Assembly (NCBI RefSeq): GCF_003129565.1
Contig: NZ_QETF01000002.1
Coordinates: forward strand, 62,001-126,000
Source: Salibaculum griseiflavum
GTDB taxonomy: Bacteria > Pseudomonadota > Alphaproteobacteria > Rhodobacterales > Rhodobacteraceae
Direction of reading: 5' to 3'
DNA length: 64,000 bases
The position numbers and the translations under genes are program-made. Of the stretch, positions 36,114 to 45,115 are shown in pieces. The notes below the pieces were generated by a model. That model was not told where the DNA came from, ran no database searches, and saw nothing but the letters and a program-made list of their open reading frames with translations. How positions within the stretch are numbered: the first letter of the stretch is position 1; every line of letters begins with the position of its first letter.

Positions 36114-36397
36114 GACGATCGGCTTTCCGCCGCGCCCGAAGACCCGTTCGCACCGCCGGCAATGAGCGCATCGAGCTCTGCCACCTGTTCGGCGGTCGGG
36201 TCTGGCAAATCCTTGAGCAGCCGAAGCCGCCATAGCCCGGCCCCTTGCTGCCGCGCCACTTCCAGCCCTTCGGCGAAGGCCGCAGCAGCCTCCTCGGTGC
36301 GGCCGGCCTGCAGGCAGATACGGCCATGCAGGCGCAGGATCTCGGCAAACCAGCAATGCAGACGCGAGGCCCGGCAGGCCTCGACGGCGGTGGCGGC
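36110..36397 (-). pseudogene. 3' remnant of a TPR-type gene
   Basis: An open minus-strand frame of 95 codons ends in a TGA that overlaps the Crp-type gene's GTG. It reads as a TPR-like helical C-terminus: AEILRLHGRICLQAGRTEEA, then EGLEVARQQGAGLWRLRLLK and DLPDPTAEQVAELDALIAGG. This resembles the end of large predicted ATPase or adenylate-cyclase proteins with TPR tails. The frame has no start codon at its 5' end; it is closed by a stop (36398-36400) right where sequence from another gene begins, so the 5' part is missing. Confidence 0.75.
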
Positions 36398-36691
36398 TCA
36401 ATCAGTGCCCAGACCACCAGTCTGACCGAGGCCGCGGCGGGGGTCGATTTCCTGCTGCCACTGGATTTGGCCAACGGCACGCTGGACCTCACCGGCGGCA
36501 TCAGCGCGATCTATGGCCAGACCGAGACCGGCGGCACCCGCAGCACCAACCAGCGCGGCCGGGTCGAACTGGGCATGCTGCATCGGGCCGAAAACGGACT
36601 GCGCACCCGCGCCAGCGCCTATCTCGACGGGCTTGGCGCACCGGGCTTCCAGAGCATCGGCGCCGAACTGATGTTTGAACTGGAGTTCTGA
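36386..36691 (+). pseudogene. 3' remnant of an outer-membrane autotransporter-like gene
   Basis: About 101 codons of a plus-strand frame look like the last strands of an outer-membrane beta-barrel: alternating hydrophobic pattern in VDFLLPLDLANGTLDLTGG, ISAIYGQTETGG, VELGMLHRAENGLRTRASAY and the final strand ELMFELEF ending in Phe, the signal for barrel assembly. Upstream of about 36386 the frame runs antisense through the TPR remnant and no longer looks like protein. The 5' part, including any passenger and signal peptide, is absent. A terminator follows. Confidence 0.72.
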
Positions 36692-36715
36692 TCGCCCGGC
36701 GTGTCGGAGCATGTG

Positions 36716-36751
36716 GCGGCCGGGGAACGCCCACCCCCGGTCGCCGCTTTT
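36716..36751 (+). terminator. Probable terminator after the beta-barrel remnant
   Basis: An imperfect GC-rich hairpin (about 36716-36748, with a GCGGC / GCCGC base and a CGGGG / CCCCG upper stem) ends in TTTT. It also lies just after the prfB stop on the other strand, so it may serve both sides. Confidence 0.55.
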
Positions 36752-36756
36752 CCCGA

Positions 36757-37881
36757 TCATTCCTCGGCGGCGGCCTCCGCCCGGCTCTTGCCGCTGACAT
36801 CCATGGCCAGCGTGGCGGCCATGAACTGATCCAGGTCCCCATCGAGCACCCCGGACGTATCCGAGGTCTCGACATTGGTGCGCAGGTCCTTGACCATCTG
36901 GTAGGGCTGCAAGACGTAGGACCGGATCTGGTTGCCCCACCCGGCGCTGCCCTTGCTTTCATGGGCCTCGTTGATATCGGCGTTGCGGCGATCCAGCTCT
37001 AGCTGATAGAGCCGCGATTTCAGCGCCTTCATGGCGATATCGCGGTTCTGGTGCTGCGATTTTTCCGAACTCGTGACGACGATCCCGGTCGGGTGGTGGG
37101 TAATCCGCACCGCCGAGTCGGTCGTGTTCACGTGCTGGCCGCCCGCCCCCGAAGACCGGAAGGTATCAATGCGGATGTCGGCGGGGTTCACCTCGATCTC
37201 GATATTGTCATCGACGACCGGATAGACCCAGACCGAGGCGAACGAGGTCTCTCGCGTGCCCTTGCCGAAGGGCGAAATGCGCACCAGCCGATGCACGCCG
37301 CTTTCCGATTTCAGCCAGCCATAGGCGTTGTGGCCGGAAATCTTGTAGGCGACGGACTTGATCCCGGCCTCGCTGCCCGGTTCCTCGGACTGCAATTCCA
37401 CCTTGTAGCCCTTCTTCTCGGCCCAGCGGACATACATCCGCTGCAGCATCTGCGCCCAGTCGCAGGCCTCCGTGCCGCCTGCCCCGGCATTGATTTCGAG
37501 GAAGGTATCGTTCGAGTCGGCCTCACCGTTCAGCAGCGCCTCCAGCTCTTTCTTGGCCGCCATGTCGCGCAGGGATTTGAGCGCCTGCTCGGCCTCGGTC
37601 ACGACCTCCTGATCGTCTTCCATCTCACCCAGCTCGATCAGTTCCTGCTGGTCGCTCAGGTCCTGCTTGATGCCCTCATAGGTCTCGATCTGGTCCAGCA
37701 GGGTCTGCCGTTCCCGCATGAGTTTCTGCGCCGCGTCCGGATCGTCCCAAAGGTTGGGATCCTCGACACGGGCATTGAATTCCTCCATGCGGTGCTGCGC
37801 CGTGTCCCAGTCCATCCGCTGGGCCAGCAATTCGAGGCTCTTTTCGATCTCGGCAACGATGTTCTGCGTCTCGGCGCGCAT
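36757..37881 (-). CDS. prfB: Peptide chain release factor 2
   Basis: Releases the nascent protein at UGA and UAA stops. The 374-residue protein has the GGQ catalytic loop in SSGAGGQHVNTTDSAVRITH and the stop-recognition region before it. Many bacteria carry an in-frame UGA and a programmed frameshift near codon 26 of prfB. Here the frame runs unbroken from ATG at 37879-37881, so that autoregulation is missing. It lies 80 bases after the PBP1A gene on the same strand. Confidence 0.97.
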   Translation of the reverse strand: MRAETQNIVAEIEKSLELLAQRMDWDTAQHRMEEFNARVEDPNLWDDPDAAQKLMRERQTLLDQIETYEGIKQDLSDQQELIELGEMEDDQEVVTEAEQALKSLRDMAAKKELEALLNGEADSNDTFLEINAGAGGTEACDWAQMLQRMYVRWAEKKGYKVELQSEEPGSEAGIKSVAYKISGHNAYGWLKSESGVHRLVRISPFGKGTRETSFASVWVYPVVDDNIEIEVNPADIRIDTFRSSGAGGQHVNTTDSAVRITHHPTGIVVTSSEKSQHQNRDIAMKALKSRLYQLELDRRNADINEAHESKGSAGWGNQIRSYVLQPYQMVKDLRTNVETSDTSGVLDGDLDQFMAATLAMDVSGKSRAEAAAEE

Positions 37882-37961
37882 GAGCTTTCCGTTCTGATTG
37901 GTGGTTTGGGCGGTGATAGCCCAGCGGGCAAAGCCCTACAAGCGGCCCATCACGGGATTGG

Positions 37962-40496
37962 TCAGTAGAGCCCACCCGAGCTGAGCGACCCGAAGCTGGC
38001 ATTGTCGTTCACCGTGGCCGTGCCCCCGGTGTTGGTTTCGACCTGCACACCGCGCGATTGCGCCACTTCGTCGAAAAGCGGCAGATCACCGGCCATGGCA
38101 AAGCCGCCGTCGAACATGATGCCGAAGACCGGCTCCTCGCCGGCGCGGAAACATTCGCGCACCACGTTGGGGCCGCTGGCCCCATCGGGCAGGCGTGCGC
38201 CGCTGAACCGGTCGATGCTGATGAACTGGCAGTTCTCGGGCACATCGAAGGGCCCGCCGCCGTAGCGCTCCACCGCCTGTTCCATGAAACGCTGGAAGAC
38301 CGGGCCACAGAGCCCGCCCCCCGAGGCGCCCCGGCCCAGGCTGCGCGGCGTGTCGAAACCGATATAGCAGCCGGCGACGATATTGCTGGAAAAGCCCACG
38401 AACCAGACATCCTTGGCATCGTTGGTCGTCCCGGTCTTGCCGGCGATCGGCACGGGCAGGTTGATGGCGCCGCTGGCGGTGCCGCGATCGACAACGCCGC
38501 GCATCATCGACGTCAACTGGTAGGCGGTGACGGCGTTCATCACGCGGTCGCGCTGGTTGACGACCCTTGGCGCGCGGCCTTCGGGCAGGGTCACGTCATC
38601 ACAATCCACGCAGACCCGCTGGTTGCCCTCGGCCTGATCGTGGGAATAGACCGTCTCGCCAAACCGGTTCTGAACCCGGTCGATCAGCGTGGGCTGAACC
38701 CGTTCACCGCCATTGGCGAACATCGCGTAGGCCGAGACCATCTTGAACAGCGTCGTTTCCTCCGAGCCGAGGGCCGCGGCGAGAAACTGGTTCATCTGGT
38801 CGTAGACGCCGAATTCCTCGGCATAGGAGGCGATGACATCCATGCCGATTTCCTGCGCCAAACGCACGGTCATGACGTTGCGCGACTGTTCGATCCCGGT
38901 GCGCAGCGGTGTCGGACCGTAAAAGCGGTCGCTGGCATTCATCGGACGCCAAATCTCGCCACCCGCGCGGATCTCGATCGGGGCATCGACGACGATGGTT
39001 GCCGGGGTCCAACCCGAATCCAGTGCGGCCGCAAAGACGAAGGGCTTGAAGGACGAGCCCGGCTGGCGATTGGCCTGGGTGGTGCGGTTCAACTCCGAAT
39101 GCTCGAAGGCGAAACCGCCCTGCATGGCGATCACCCGGCCGGTATTGACGTCCATGGCCATGAAGCCGCCCTGCACTTCGGGCACCTGGCGCAGCGACCA
39201 GCGGTCGAAGCTGTCACCTTCATAGACGGCGGCCACATGGATCACGTCGCCCCGGTCGAAATTGTCGAAGAGATTGCCGCTGAACCAGGCCGTGTCGCTG
39301 CGCGGCACGGTATTGCCGCGCGGGTCATCCGTGGCCACACCCTCGATGCCGACGATCAGCTGCTGGTCCTCGATATCCAGCACCACGGCGGGCAACCATT
39401 CGCCCCGATACTCGATCCCGCGCGCGACGCGGGTCTCGGCCAGCGCGTCACGCCAGGCCGCCTCGTCCTCCAGAGCCTCGACCGGAATGTCCAGCTCCGT
39501 GCCACGCCAGCGGCCCCGGGCGCGATCATAGTCCCAGAGCGCCTGGCGCAGCGCATCCCGCGCGGCGGCCTGCATGTCGGGCTCGATCGTGGCGCGAACG
39601 GACAGGCCGGCTGAACTGAAATCCTGGCCGTCGAAATTGCGGTCCAGCTGGCGGCGAATCTCGTCGGTGAAATAGTCCCGCTTCGGCGCGGCCTCGGCAT
39701 AGGAGGGGTAGTCGCCGTTCTGCACGCTCAAGAGTGGTGCGGCGCTTTCGGATTCATAGGTCTCACGGTCGATATAGCCATTCTCGAACATCTCGCGCAG
39801 GGTGTTGTTGCGCCGGAAGACGGCAATATCCCGGTCGCGCACCGGGTGCATGTCCGAAGGTCGCCGGGTGACCGAGGCCATATAGGCGGCCTCGCCGGGC
39901 GTCAGTTCCGACAGTGGCTTGTTGAAATAGGTCCGGGCCGCCGCCGTCACGCCAAAGGAATTCTGGCCGAGAAAGATCTCGTTGAGATAGATTTCCAGCA
40001 CCCCGTCCTTGCCCAGAGTTTCCTCGAGCCGGGGGGCCAGGATGATTTCCTGCACCTTGCGTTCGATGGTGCGCGATCCGTCCAGAAGCAGGTTCTTGGC
40101 GACCTGCTGGGTGATGGTCGAGCCGCCGCGCACGGTTTCCCCGCGCGAGGTGATCATGTCCCGCACCGCCGACAGGATCGCCGTCACGCTATAACCGTCA
40201 TGGGTGTAGAAATTCTTGTCCTCTGCACTCACGAAAGCGTGTTTGACCACGTCGGGAATTTCCGCGATCGGCGTATAGAGCCGCTTTTCGGTGGCGAATT
40301 CGTCGATGATGCGCCCTTCGGCGGAATAGATCCGGCTGGCGGTCTTGGGCTGGTAACTCGACAAGGTCTCATGCGTCGGCAAGTCCTTGCCATACATGTA
40401 GAAAATCGCGCCAAGCGTCAGGGCGGCCATACCGGCGCCCAGGGTCAGCATCGAGAAGATGCTGCCGAAAAAGGACAGGATGAATCGTAGAACCAT
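37962..40496 (-). CDS. mrcA: Penicillin-binding protein 1A
   Basis: Bifunctional peptidoglycan synthase in the inner membrane with glycosyltransferase and transpeptidase activity. ATG at 40494-40496 gives 844 residues; the frame is open 59 codons further but that part looks non-coding. A membrane helix (about 2-30) is followed by the glycosyltransferase motifs SAEDKNFYTHDGYS, GGSTITQQVAKNL and the region ending SVTRRPSDMHP. An OB-like insert follows, then the transpeptidase motifs SSFKPF (SxxK), SRN (SxN) and GKTGTTNDAKDVWF (KTG). It uses the lipid II carrier made by UppS. It lies between prfB and the methyltransferase gene. Confidence 0.96.
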   Translation of the reverse strand: MVLRFILSFFGSIFSMLTLGAGMAALTLGAIFYMYGKDLPTHETLSSYQPKTASRIYSAEGRIIDEFATEKRLYTPIAEIPDVVKHAFVSAEDKNFYTHDGYSVTAILSAVRDMITSRGETVRGGSTITQQVAKNLLLDGSRTIERKVQEIILAPRLEETLGKDGVLEIYLNEIFLGQNSFGVTAAARTYFNKPLSELTPGEAAYMASVTRRPSDMHPVRDRDIAVFRRNNTLREMFENGYIDRETYESESAAPLLSVQNGDYPSYAEAAPKRDYFTDEIRRQLDRNFDGQDFSSAGLSVRATIEPDMQAAARDALRQALWDYDRARGRWRGTELDIPVEALEDEAAWRDALAETRVARGIEYRGEWLPAVVLDIEDQQLIVGIEGVATDDPRGNTVPRSDTAWFSGNLFDNFDRGDVIHVAAVYEGDSFDRWSLRQVPEVQGGFMAMDVNTGRVIAMQGGFAFEHSELNRTTQANRQPGSSFKPFVFAAALDSGWTPATIVVDAPIEIRAGGEIWRPMNASDRFYGPTPLRTGIEQSRNVMTVRLAQEIGMDVIASYAEEFGVYDQMNQFLAAALGSEETTLFKMVSAYAMFANGGERVQPTLIDRVQNRFGETVYSHDQAEGNQRVCVDCDDVTLPEGRAPRVVNQRDRVMNAVTAYQLTSMMRGVVDRGTASGAINLPVPIAGKTGTTNDAKDVWFVGFSSNIVAGCYIGFDTPRSLGRGASGGGLCGPVFQRFMEQAVERYGGGPFDVPENCQFISIDRFSGARLPDGASGPNVVRECFRAGEEPVFGIMFDGGFAMAGDLPLFDEVAQSRGVQVETNTGGTATVNDNASFGSLSSGGLY

Positions 40497-40653
40497 GCGG
40501 CGCGCGGCCCCCATTTGCTGGCCTAGGCTTATATGGGGCCTTCGGCGCGGGGTCAAAAGCCCAATGCGCCCATTCGGCCAATGCCTGCCGGTTTTTGCGG
40601 CCCCCGGACCACGTCGCTTGCAGGAACGCGGCGGCCCGGTCAAACCCGGTCGC

Positions 40654-41274
40654 ATGGACACAGCCACGCGCACCGACTCGACGATCGAAACCTATGACCG
40701 GGTTGCAGACGACTTCCTGCGTCGCCGAGCCCGCACGCTGGACGAAAAACGCTGGCTCGACCGGATGGTCGGCGTGGCGCCATCCCATGCCGGGCGGCGG
40801 CGTCTGCTGGACCTTGGCTGCGGCACGGGTCTGCCGATTGCCGCCTACTTGTCCGAACGCGGGCTGCGCATCACCGGGGTGGATGCCGCGCCACGCATGA
40901 TCGCCCTGTTCCAGGCCAACCTTCCGCACGCCACGGCCCACCATGCCGATATGCGGAGCCTCGCCCTTGGGGAACCGTTCGACGCGATCCTGGCCTGGGA
41001 CAGCTATTTTCACCTGACACCCGATGAACAGCGCAAGATGTTCCCGATCTTCCGGCGGCACGCGGCCCCGGGCGCGGCGCTGATGTTCACCACCGGCCCG
41101 GAGGCGGGCGAAGTCTGGGGCGACGCGGCGGGCGAAGCCGTCTACCACGCGTCACTCGACCCCGGCGAGTACCGCGACCTGCTGGCGCGAAACCAGTTCA
41201 AGCTGCTCGATTTCACCGCCGAGGACCCGGCCTGTGGCGGTCATTCGGTCTGGCTGGCCCGCTTCACCGGGTGA
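40654..41274 (+). CDS. SAM-dependent methyltransferase (class I)
   Basis: Small Rossmann-type methyltransferase of 206 residues with SAM motifs LLDLGCGTGLPIAAYL, ITGVDAAPRMIALFQANL and DAILAWDSYFHLTPDEQRKM. The substrate is not evident. It is encoded on the plus strand between two minus-strand peptidoglycan genes (PBP1A and the amidase), which look like they would otherwise adjoin. Its stop is 13 bases from the convergent amidase stop. The ATG at 40654 lacks a strong ribosome site; the open frame continues 65 codons upstream over the PBP1A start. Confidence 0.88.
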   Translation: MDTATRTDSTIETYDRVADDFLRRRARTLDEKRWLDRMVGVAPSHAGRRRLLDLGCGTGLPIAAYLSERGLRITGVDAAPRMIALFQANLPHATAHHADMRSLALGEPFDAILAWDSYFHLTPDEQRKMFPIFRRHAAPGAALMFTTGPEAGEVWGDAAGEAVYHASLDPGEYRDLLARNQFKLLDFTAEDPACGGHSVWLARFTG

Positions 41275-41286
41275 TCGTTGTGGGCC

Positions 41287-42537
41287 CTACTGTCGCCTGA
41301 GGGGGGCGAGGGCCGCCTCCTCGATCGCCCAGCGGTCGATAGCCAGCACAACGCCCTCGACGATCGGCCGGCGCCCTTCGCGGCTGGACAGCCGGGCGCG
41401 ATCCCCATCGTGGGACAGGAACCCGACTTCCAGCAGGACAGCAGGGAAATCCGCACTGGTCAGCACCGCCAATAGTTCCGAGCGCCTGGGTCGGCTGGTC
41501 AGGGGCGCGCCACTCTCGTCCAGCGCCACGACCAGCGCCTCGGCGAACCGGTCCCCGGCCGGGCCTGTTTCCAGCCGGGCAAGGTCCATCAGGATTTTCG
41601 CCACCTCGTCATCCTGACCCGAAAGGTCCAGCCCGGCGACGATATCCCCCCTGTCGTGGCGTTCTGCGATCCGCTGCGTGGCCTCGTCGATGGCCTCTTC
41701 GGCGAGGGTGTAGACGCTGGCCCCGGTGGCCTGCAGCCCCTCCAACGCATCGGCATGCAGCGAGATGAACAGATCCGCCCCGACCGCCCGGGCCAGGGTC
41801 AGGCGCTCCTGCAAGGGCACGAAGATATCCGCCTCCCGTGTCAGGTAGGGCGTGACGCCGGGCATCCGCTCCACCGCATTGGCCAGCTCATAGCCCAGGG
41901 CCAGCATCAGGTCGGCCTCTGTCACCCCGCCATGCTGGGCACCGGGGTCGATGCCGCCATGGCCGGGGTCGATCACCACGACAAGATCGTCCTCGGGGGC
42001 CGGGGCCGCCCCCTGCCCCGGATCGGCCGCCATCAGGAAATCCCAGTCGGGATCATGCGGTGCCCCCGCTGCAGCGGCATAGCTTTCGGCATCCGTGCGC
42101 GTGAGGCGCACCAACAGGCGCGCGGTGCCGTCGGTTTCGCTGACCCGCATCCCCGCCTCGTCCACGCGCATCGGCTCGGCCAGGTCGAGGATCATCCGCG
42201 ACCATCCCGGCCGCAGCGCACCGGTGCGCAGACCCGTGGCGCGCGTTCCGGCGATCATCTCCGGATCGGCCCCGCGCCAATCCACCTCTCGGAAATCCAG
42301 CACAAGGCGGCGCGGATCATCCAGCAGAAAGACCCGCCACGGCACCACCTGGCTTAGGTAGAGCTCGACTTCCAGACCGGCACGGATGTCGCGCACTTCG
42401 CTTGCCGCAGCGTCGAGCCGCGCAAGGCCGGAAAACTGCTGCGCCACAGCCGGTTGCGCAGCCAGGCCTGCGACCAAAATGGCCAATGCCTGACAGGCGA
42501 TCCTGACGGCCGAAAGCGCGCGCAGTCTGCCAGCCAT
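41287..42537 (-). CDS. amiC: N-acetylmuramoyl-L-alanine amidase
   Basis: Cuts the bond between MurNAc and the peptide stem, usually in cell separation. The 416-residue protein has a signal peptide (about 1-32, ending near VAQQ), an AMIN domain for septal targeting (about 45-150), and an Amidase_3 domain (about 185-410). Zinc ligands are visible as IDPGHGGIDPGA, GVTEADLML and FISLHADAL, and the C-terminal catalytic Glu is in VLLEVGFLSH. It overlaps the aminotransferase stop by one base (TGATG), so the two are translated together. AmiC is the likely match, but AmiA or AmiB are related. Confidence 0.94.
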   Translation of the reverse strand: MAGRLRALSAVRIACQALAILVAGLAAQPAVAQQFSGLARLDAAASEVRDIRAGLEVELYLSQVVPWRVFLLDDPRRLVLDFREVDWRGADPEMIAGTRATGLRTGALRPGWSRMILDLAEPMRVDEAGMRVSETDGTARLLVRLTRTDAESYAAAAGAPHDPDWDFLMAADPGQGAAPAPEDDLVVVIDPGHGGIDPGAQHGGVTEADLMLALGYELANAVERMPGVTPYLTREADIFVPLQERLTLARAVGADLFISLHADALEGLQATGASVYTLAEEAIDEATQRIAERHDRGDIVAGLDLSGQDDEVAKILMDLARLETGPAGDRFAEALVVALDESGAPLTSRPRRSELLAVLTSADFPAVLLEVGFLSHDGDRARLSSREGRRPIVEGVVLAIDRWAIEEAALAPLRRQ

Positions 42538-43688
42538 CAGGTCGCGCCCCGCTCGGACATGAACCGGGCCAGCCGGGCAAGCCCCTCGCGGATGTCGTCA
42601 GTGCTGCGGGCATAGGAAAAGCGCAACCAATGCCGCCCCTCGACCGGATCGAAATCAAGCCCCGGCGTCACAGCCACTCCCGCCTTGTCGAGGATCTCGG
42701 CGGCGAAGGCCAGCGCGTCATCGGTCATCTCGCTGACATCGGCATAGACGTAAAAGGCCCCGTCCGGCGGCGCGATCCGGGTGAACCCGGCCTTGGGCAG
42801 CCCGTCGAGCATCAGGCGCCGGTTTTCGCGGTAGACGGCGAGGTTGGCGTTCAACTCCTCGGGGCAGTCCATGGCATGCAGCGCCAGCCGCTGGCTGGCA
42901 TGGGTGGGGCAGATGAACATGTTCTGCGCCAGCCGTTCGATGCGGCGGACATGATCCTCGGGCACCACCATCCAGCCCACGCGCCACCCGGTCATCGAGA
43001 AATACTTGGAAAAGGAATTGATCACGTAGGTCTCATCCGTGACTTCCAGCGCCGTGACCGGCCGCATCTCGTAGTCGATGCCGTGATAGATCTCGTCGCT
43101 GATCAGCGCCGCGTCGCGCTCGGCACAGGCGTCGGCCAGCACGGCCAGTTCAGGCTTGCCCAGCATCGTGCCCGTCGGATTGGCAGGAGAGGCCACCAGA
43201 AGCCCCTGCAGGTCATCGGCATCCACGTCAGCGGCCACCGGCTGCATCCGGTTGTCCAAGGTCGTCGGCATGTCCACCGGCACCAGGTCCAGCGCCCGCA
43301 GAATCTGGCGATAGCTGGGATAGCACGGCGCCCCCAACCCGACCCGGTCGCCGGTATCGAACAGCGCCGAGAAGGCCAGAAGGAACGCCCCAGACGCGCC
43401 CGCCGTGATCACCACGCGAGCGGGGTCGAGGTCCACGTCATACCACTCGCCGTAATGCCGCGCGATCCGGGCGCGCAATTCCGGCAGGCCAAGCGCCACG
43501 GTATATCCCAACGGCCCGGCGGCCATGTCGTCTGTCAGCCGGTCCAAAGCGGCCCGCGGCGCCCCGGTGCCCGGTTGGCCGACCTCCATGTGGATCACAT
43601 GGCGTCCGGCCGCTTCGGCCTGGCGGGCACGCTCCATCACGTCCATCACGATGAAGGGATCGACCTCGCCCCGTCTTGAGTTCCGCAT
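42537..43688 (-). CDS. Class I/II pyridoxal phosphate aminotransferase
   Basis: A cytoplasmic PLP enzyme of 383 residues in the fold-type I aminotransferase group. The cofactor lysine is in INSFSKYFSMTGWRVGW; other family points are HMEVGQPGTGAPRAAL, ASPANPTGTMLGK and SDEIYHGIDYE. The substrate cannot be told from sequence; aspartate-type and aromatic-type relatives are both possible. ATG at 43686-43688 is used; the frame is open 23 codons further upstream. It is divergent from the M48 protease gene with 68 bases between the starts, and coupled to amiC downstream. Confidence 0.9.
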   Translation of the reverse strand: MRNSRRGEVDPFIVMDVMERARQAEAAGRHVIHMEVGQPGTGAPRAALDRLTDDMAAGPLGYTVALGLPELRARIARHYGEWYDVDLDPARVVITAGASGAFLLAFSALFDTGDRVGLGAPCYPSYRQILRALDLVPVDMPTTLDNRMQPVAADVDADDLQGLLVASPANPTGTMLGKPELAVLADACAERDAALISDEIYHGIDYEMRPVTALEVTDETYVINSFSKYFSMTGWRVGWMVVPEDHVRRIERLAQNMFICPTHASQRLALHAMDCPEELNANLAVYRENRRLMLDGLPKAGFTRIAPPDGAFYVYADVSEMTDDALAFAAEILDKAGVAVTPGLDFDPVEGRHWLRFSYARSTDDIREGLARLARFMSERGAT

Positions 43689-43756
43689 CGGCCCGCCTCT
43701 ATTGTCTCCGGTGTCATCCTCGCCAACTGTCTGCCCCGACCAAGCGGAGCCCGTCA

Positions 43757-45097
43757 ATGCACCTTGCCTCGTCCCGCCGCCCTCGTGTGCTGATCCTGGC
43801 CCTTCTTGTGGCGGCGTTGGTGCTGGTCGCCGCGTTGCCGGCCCGGGCGGTCAACCTGATCCGGGACCCCGATATCGAACACGCACTGACCCGTCTGGCC
43901 AGCCCTGTCCTGCGCGCTGCGGGGCTCGATCCGGGCCGGGTGCGCATTCTGATGGTCGATGACGACTCGCTTAATGCCTTCGTGCTGGGGGGCGACGCGA
44001 TCTTCCTGCATACCGGCCTGATCCTGAAGATGGAGCGCGCGGCCCAGCTGCAATCCGTGATCGCCCACGAAGCGGCCCATATCGCCAATGGCCACCTGGC
44101 CCGGCGGCAATCCAACCTTGGCGCCGCGCGCAACGCCGCCGGGTTCGGCATGGCGCTGGCCGCCGCCGTGGCCATCTCGACCGGCGAGGCGGATGCCGCG
44201 GCCGGAATTGCCGCAGGGGCCACCGGCTCTGCCATGCGCCGGTTCTTCGCCCATACCCGCGCCGAGGAAAGCGCCGCCGACCAAAGCGCCATCCGTTACA
44301 TGCTGCGCGCCGGGGTCGATCCGGCGGGCGCGGTCGAAGTGCTGGAGATCTTCCGCGGCCAAGAGGCCCTGTCCATCGGCCGCCAGGATCCCTATGCGCG
44401 CACCCATCCGCTGACCTCGGCCCGGCTGCGCGCCATGCGCGGGCTGGTCGCGGCCAATCCCGGTGACGGTGGCGTCGACCAACAAGCCGATTACTGGTTC
44501 GCCCGCGCCCATGGCAAGCTCTCGGCCTTCACCCGCAATCCCGGCTGGACGCTGCGCCGGGTGCGGGGCGACGACAGCCAGACAGGACGGATGCGCCGGG
44601 CAATCGCCCTGCACCGTCAGGCCGACGCGAACGCCGCGATCCGGGAAATGCAGGCCTTGGTCGCGGCCCATCCCGAGGATCCCTACCTCTACGAACTCTT
44701 TGGCCAGATCCTGCTGGAAAGCCGCCAGTTTTCCGCCGCGGCGCAAGCTTACCGCAACGCCAGCACCCTGGCCCCGGACAATGCCCTGATCCTGGGCGGG
44801 CTGGGACGGTCGCTGCTGACCCTCGACAGTGCGGATGCCGCCACCCGCGCCGTGCAGGTGCTGGAACGCGCCCGCGCCCGCGACTTTCGCGATGGCCGCA
44901 TCCTGCGCGACCTCGGCCAGGCCTATGCCCGCAGCGGCCGGCCGGGGCTTGCCTCTCTGGCGACCGCCGAACGCTATGCGCTTGCGGGCCGGATGCAGGA
45001 TGCTAGGGTGCACGCAACACGGGCGGTCGACAGGTTACCGCGCGGTTCCGCCGCCTGGCGCCGGGCACAGGATGTGCTGGACGCCGCCCGAAACTGA
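43757..45097 (+). CDS. M48 family periplasmic metalloprotease with TPR region (BepA-like)
   Basis: A 446-residue protein with a signal peptide (about 1-31, ending LPARA), a zinc-protease domain (about 40-270) and a TPR region (about 280-440). The metal-binding motif HEAAH is at residues 104-108 and the third ligand Glu is in AEESAADQSA. TPR-type pairs show as DPYLYELFGQILLESRQFSA and LIRDLGQAYARSG-like turns. E. coli BepA has this same domain order and degrades misfolded outer-membrane assembly clients, so a similar quality-control role is likely. ATG at 43757 is followed 18 bases after its stop by a DsbA-type gene. Confidence 0.92.
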   Translation: MHLASSRRPRVLILALLVAALVLVAALPARAVNLIRDPDIEHALTRLASPVLRAAGLDPGRVRILMVDDDSLNAFVLGGDAIFLHTGLILKMERAAQLQSVIAHEAAHIANGHLARRQSNLGAARNAAGFGMALAAAVAISTGEADAAAGIAAGATGSAMRRFFAHTRAEESAADQSAIRYMLRAGVDPAGAVEVLEIFRGQEALSIGRQDPYARTHPLTSARLRAMRGLVAANPGDGGVDQQADYWFARAHGKLSAFTRNPGWTLRRVRGDDSQTGRMRRAIALHRQADANAAIREMQALVAAHPEDPYLYELFGQILLESRQFSAAAQAYRNASTLAPDNALILGGLGRSLLTLDSADAATRAVQVLERARARDFRDGRILRDLGQAYARSGRPGLASLATAERYALAGRMQDARVHATRAVDRLPRGSAAWRRAQDVLDAARN

Positions 45098-45115
45098 CCT
45101 GACCGGAGACCCCAT

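Noticed and set aside
34871-36751. Recent mobile element causing the decay of this region
   Set aside because: No transposase, terminal repeats or target duplications were found; the decay is better described as point mutation plus a rearrangement junction.
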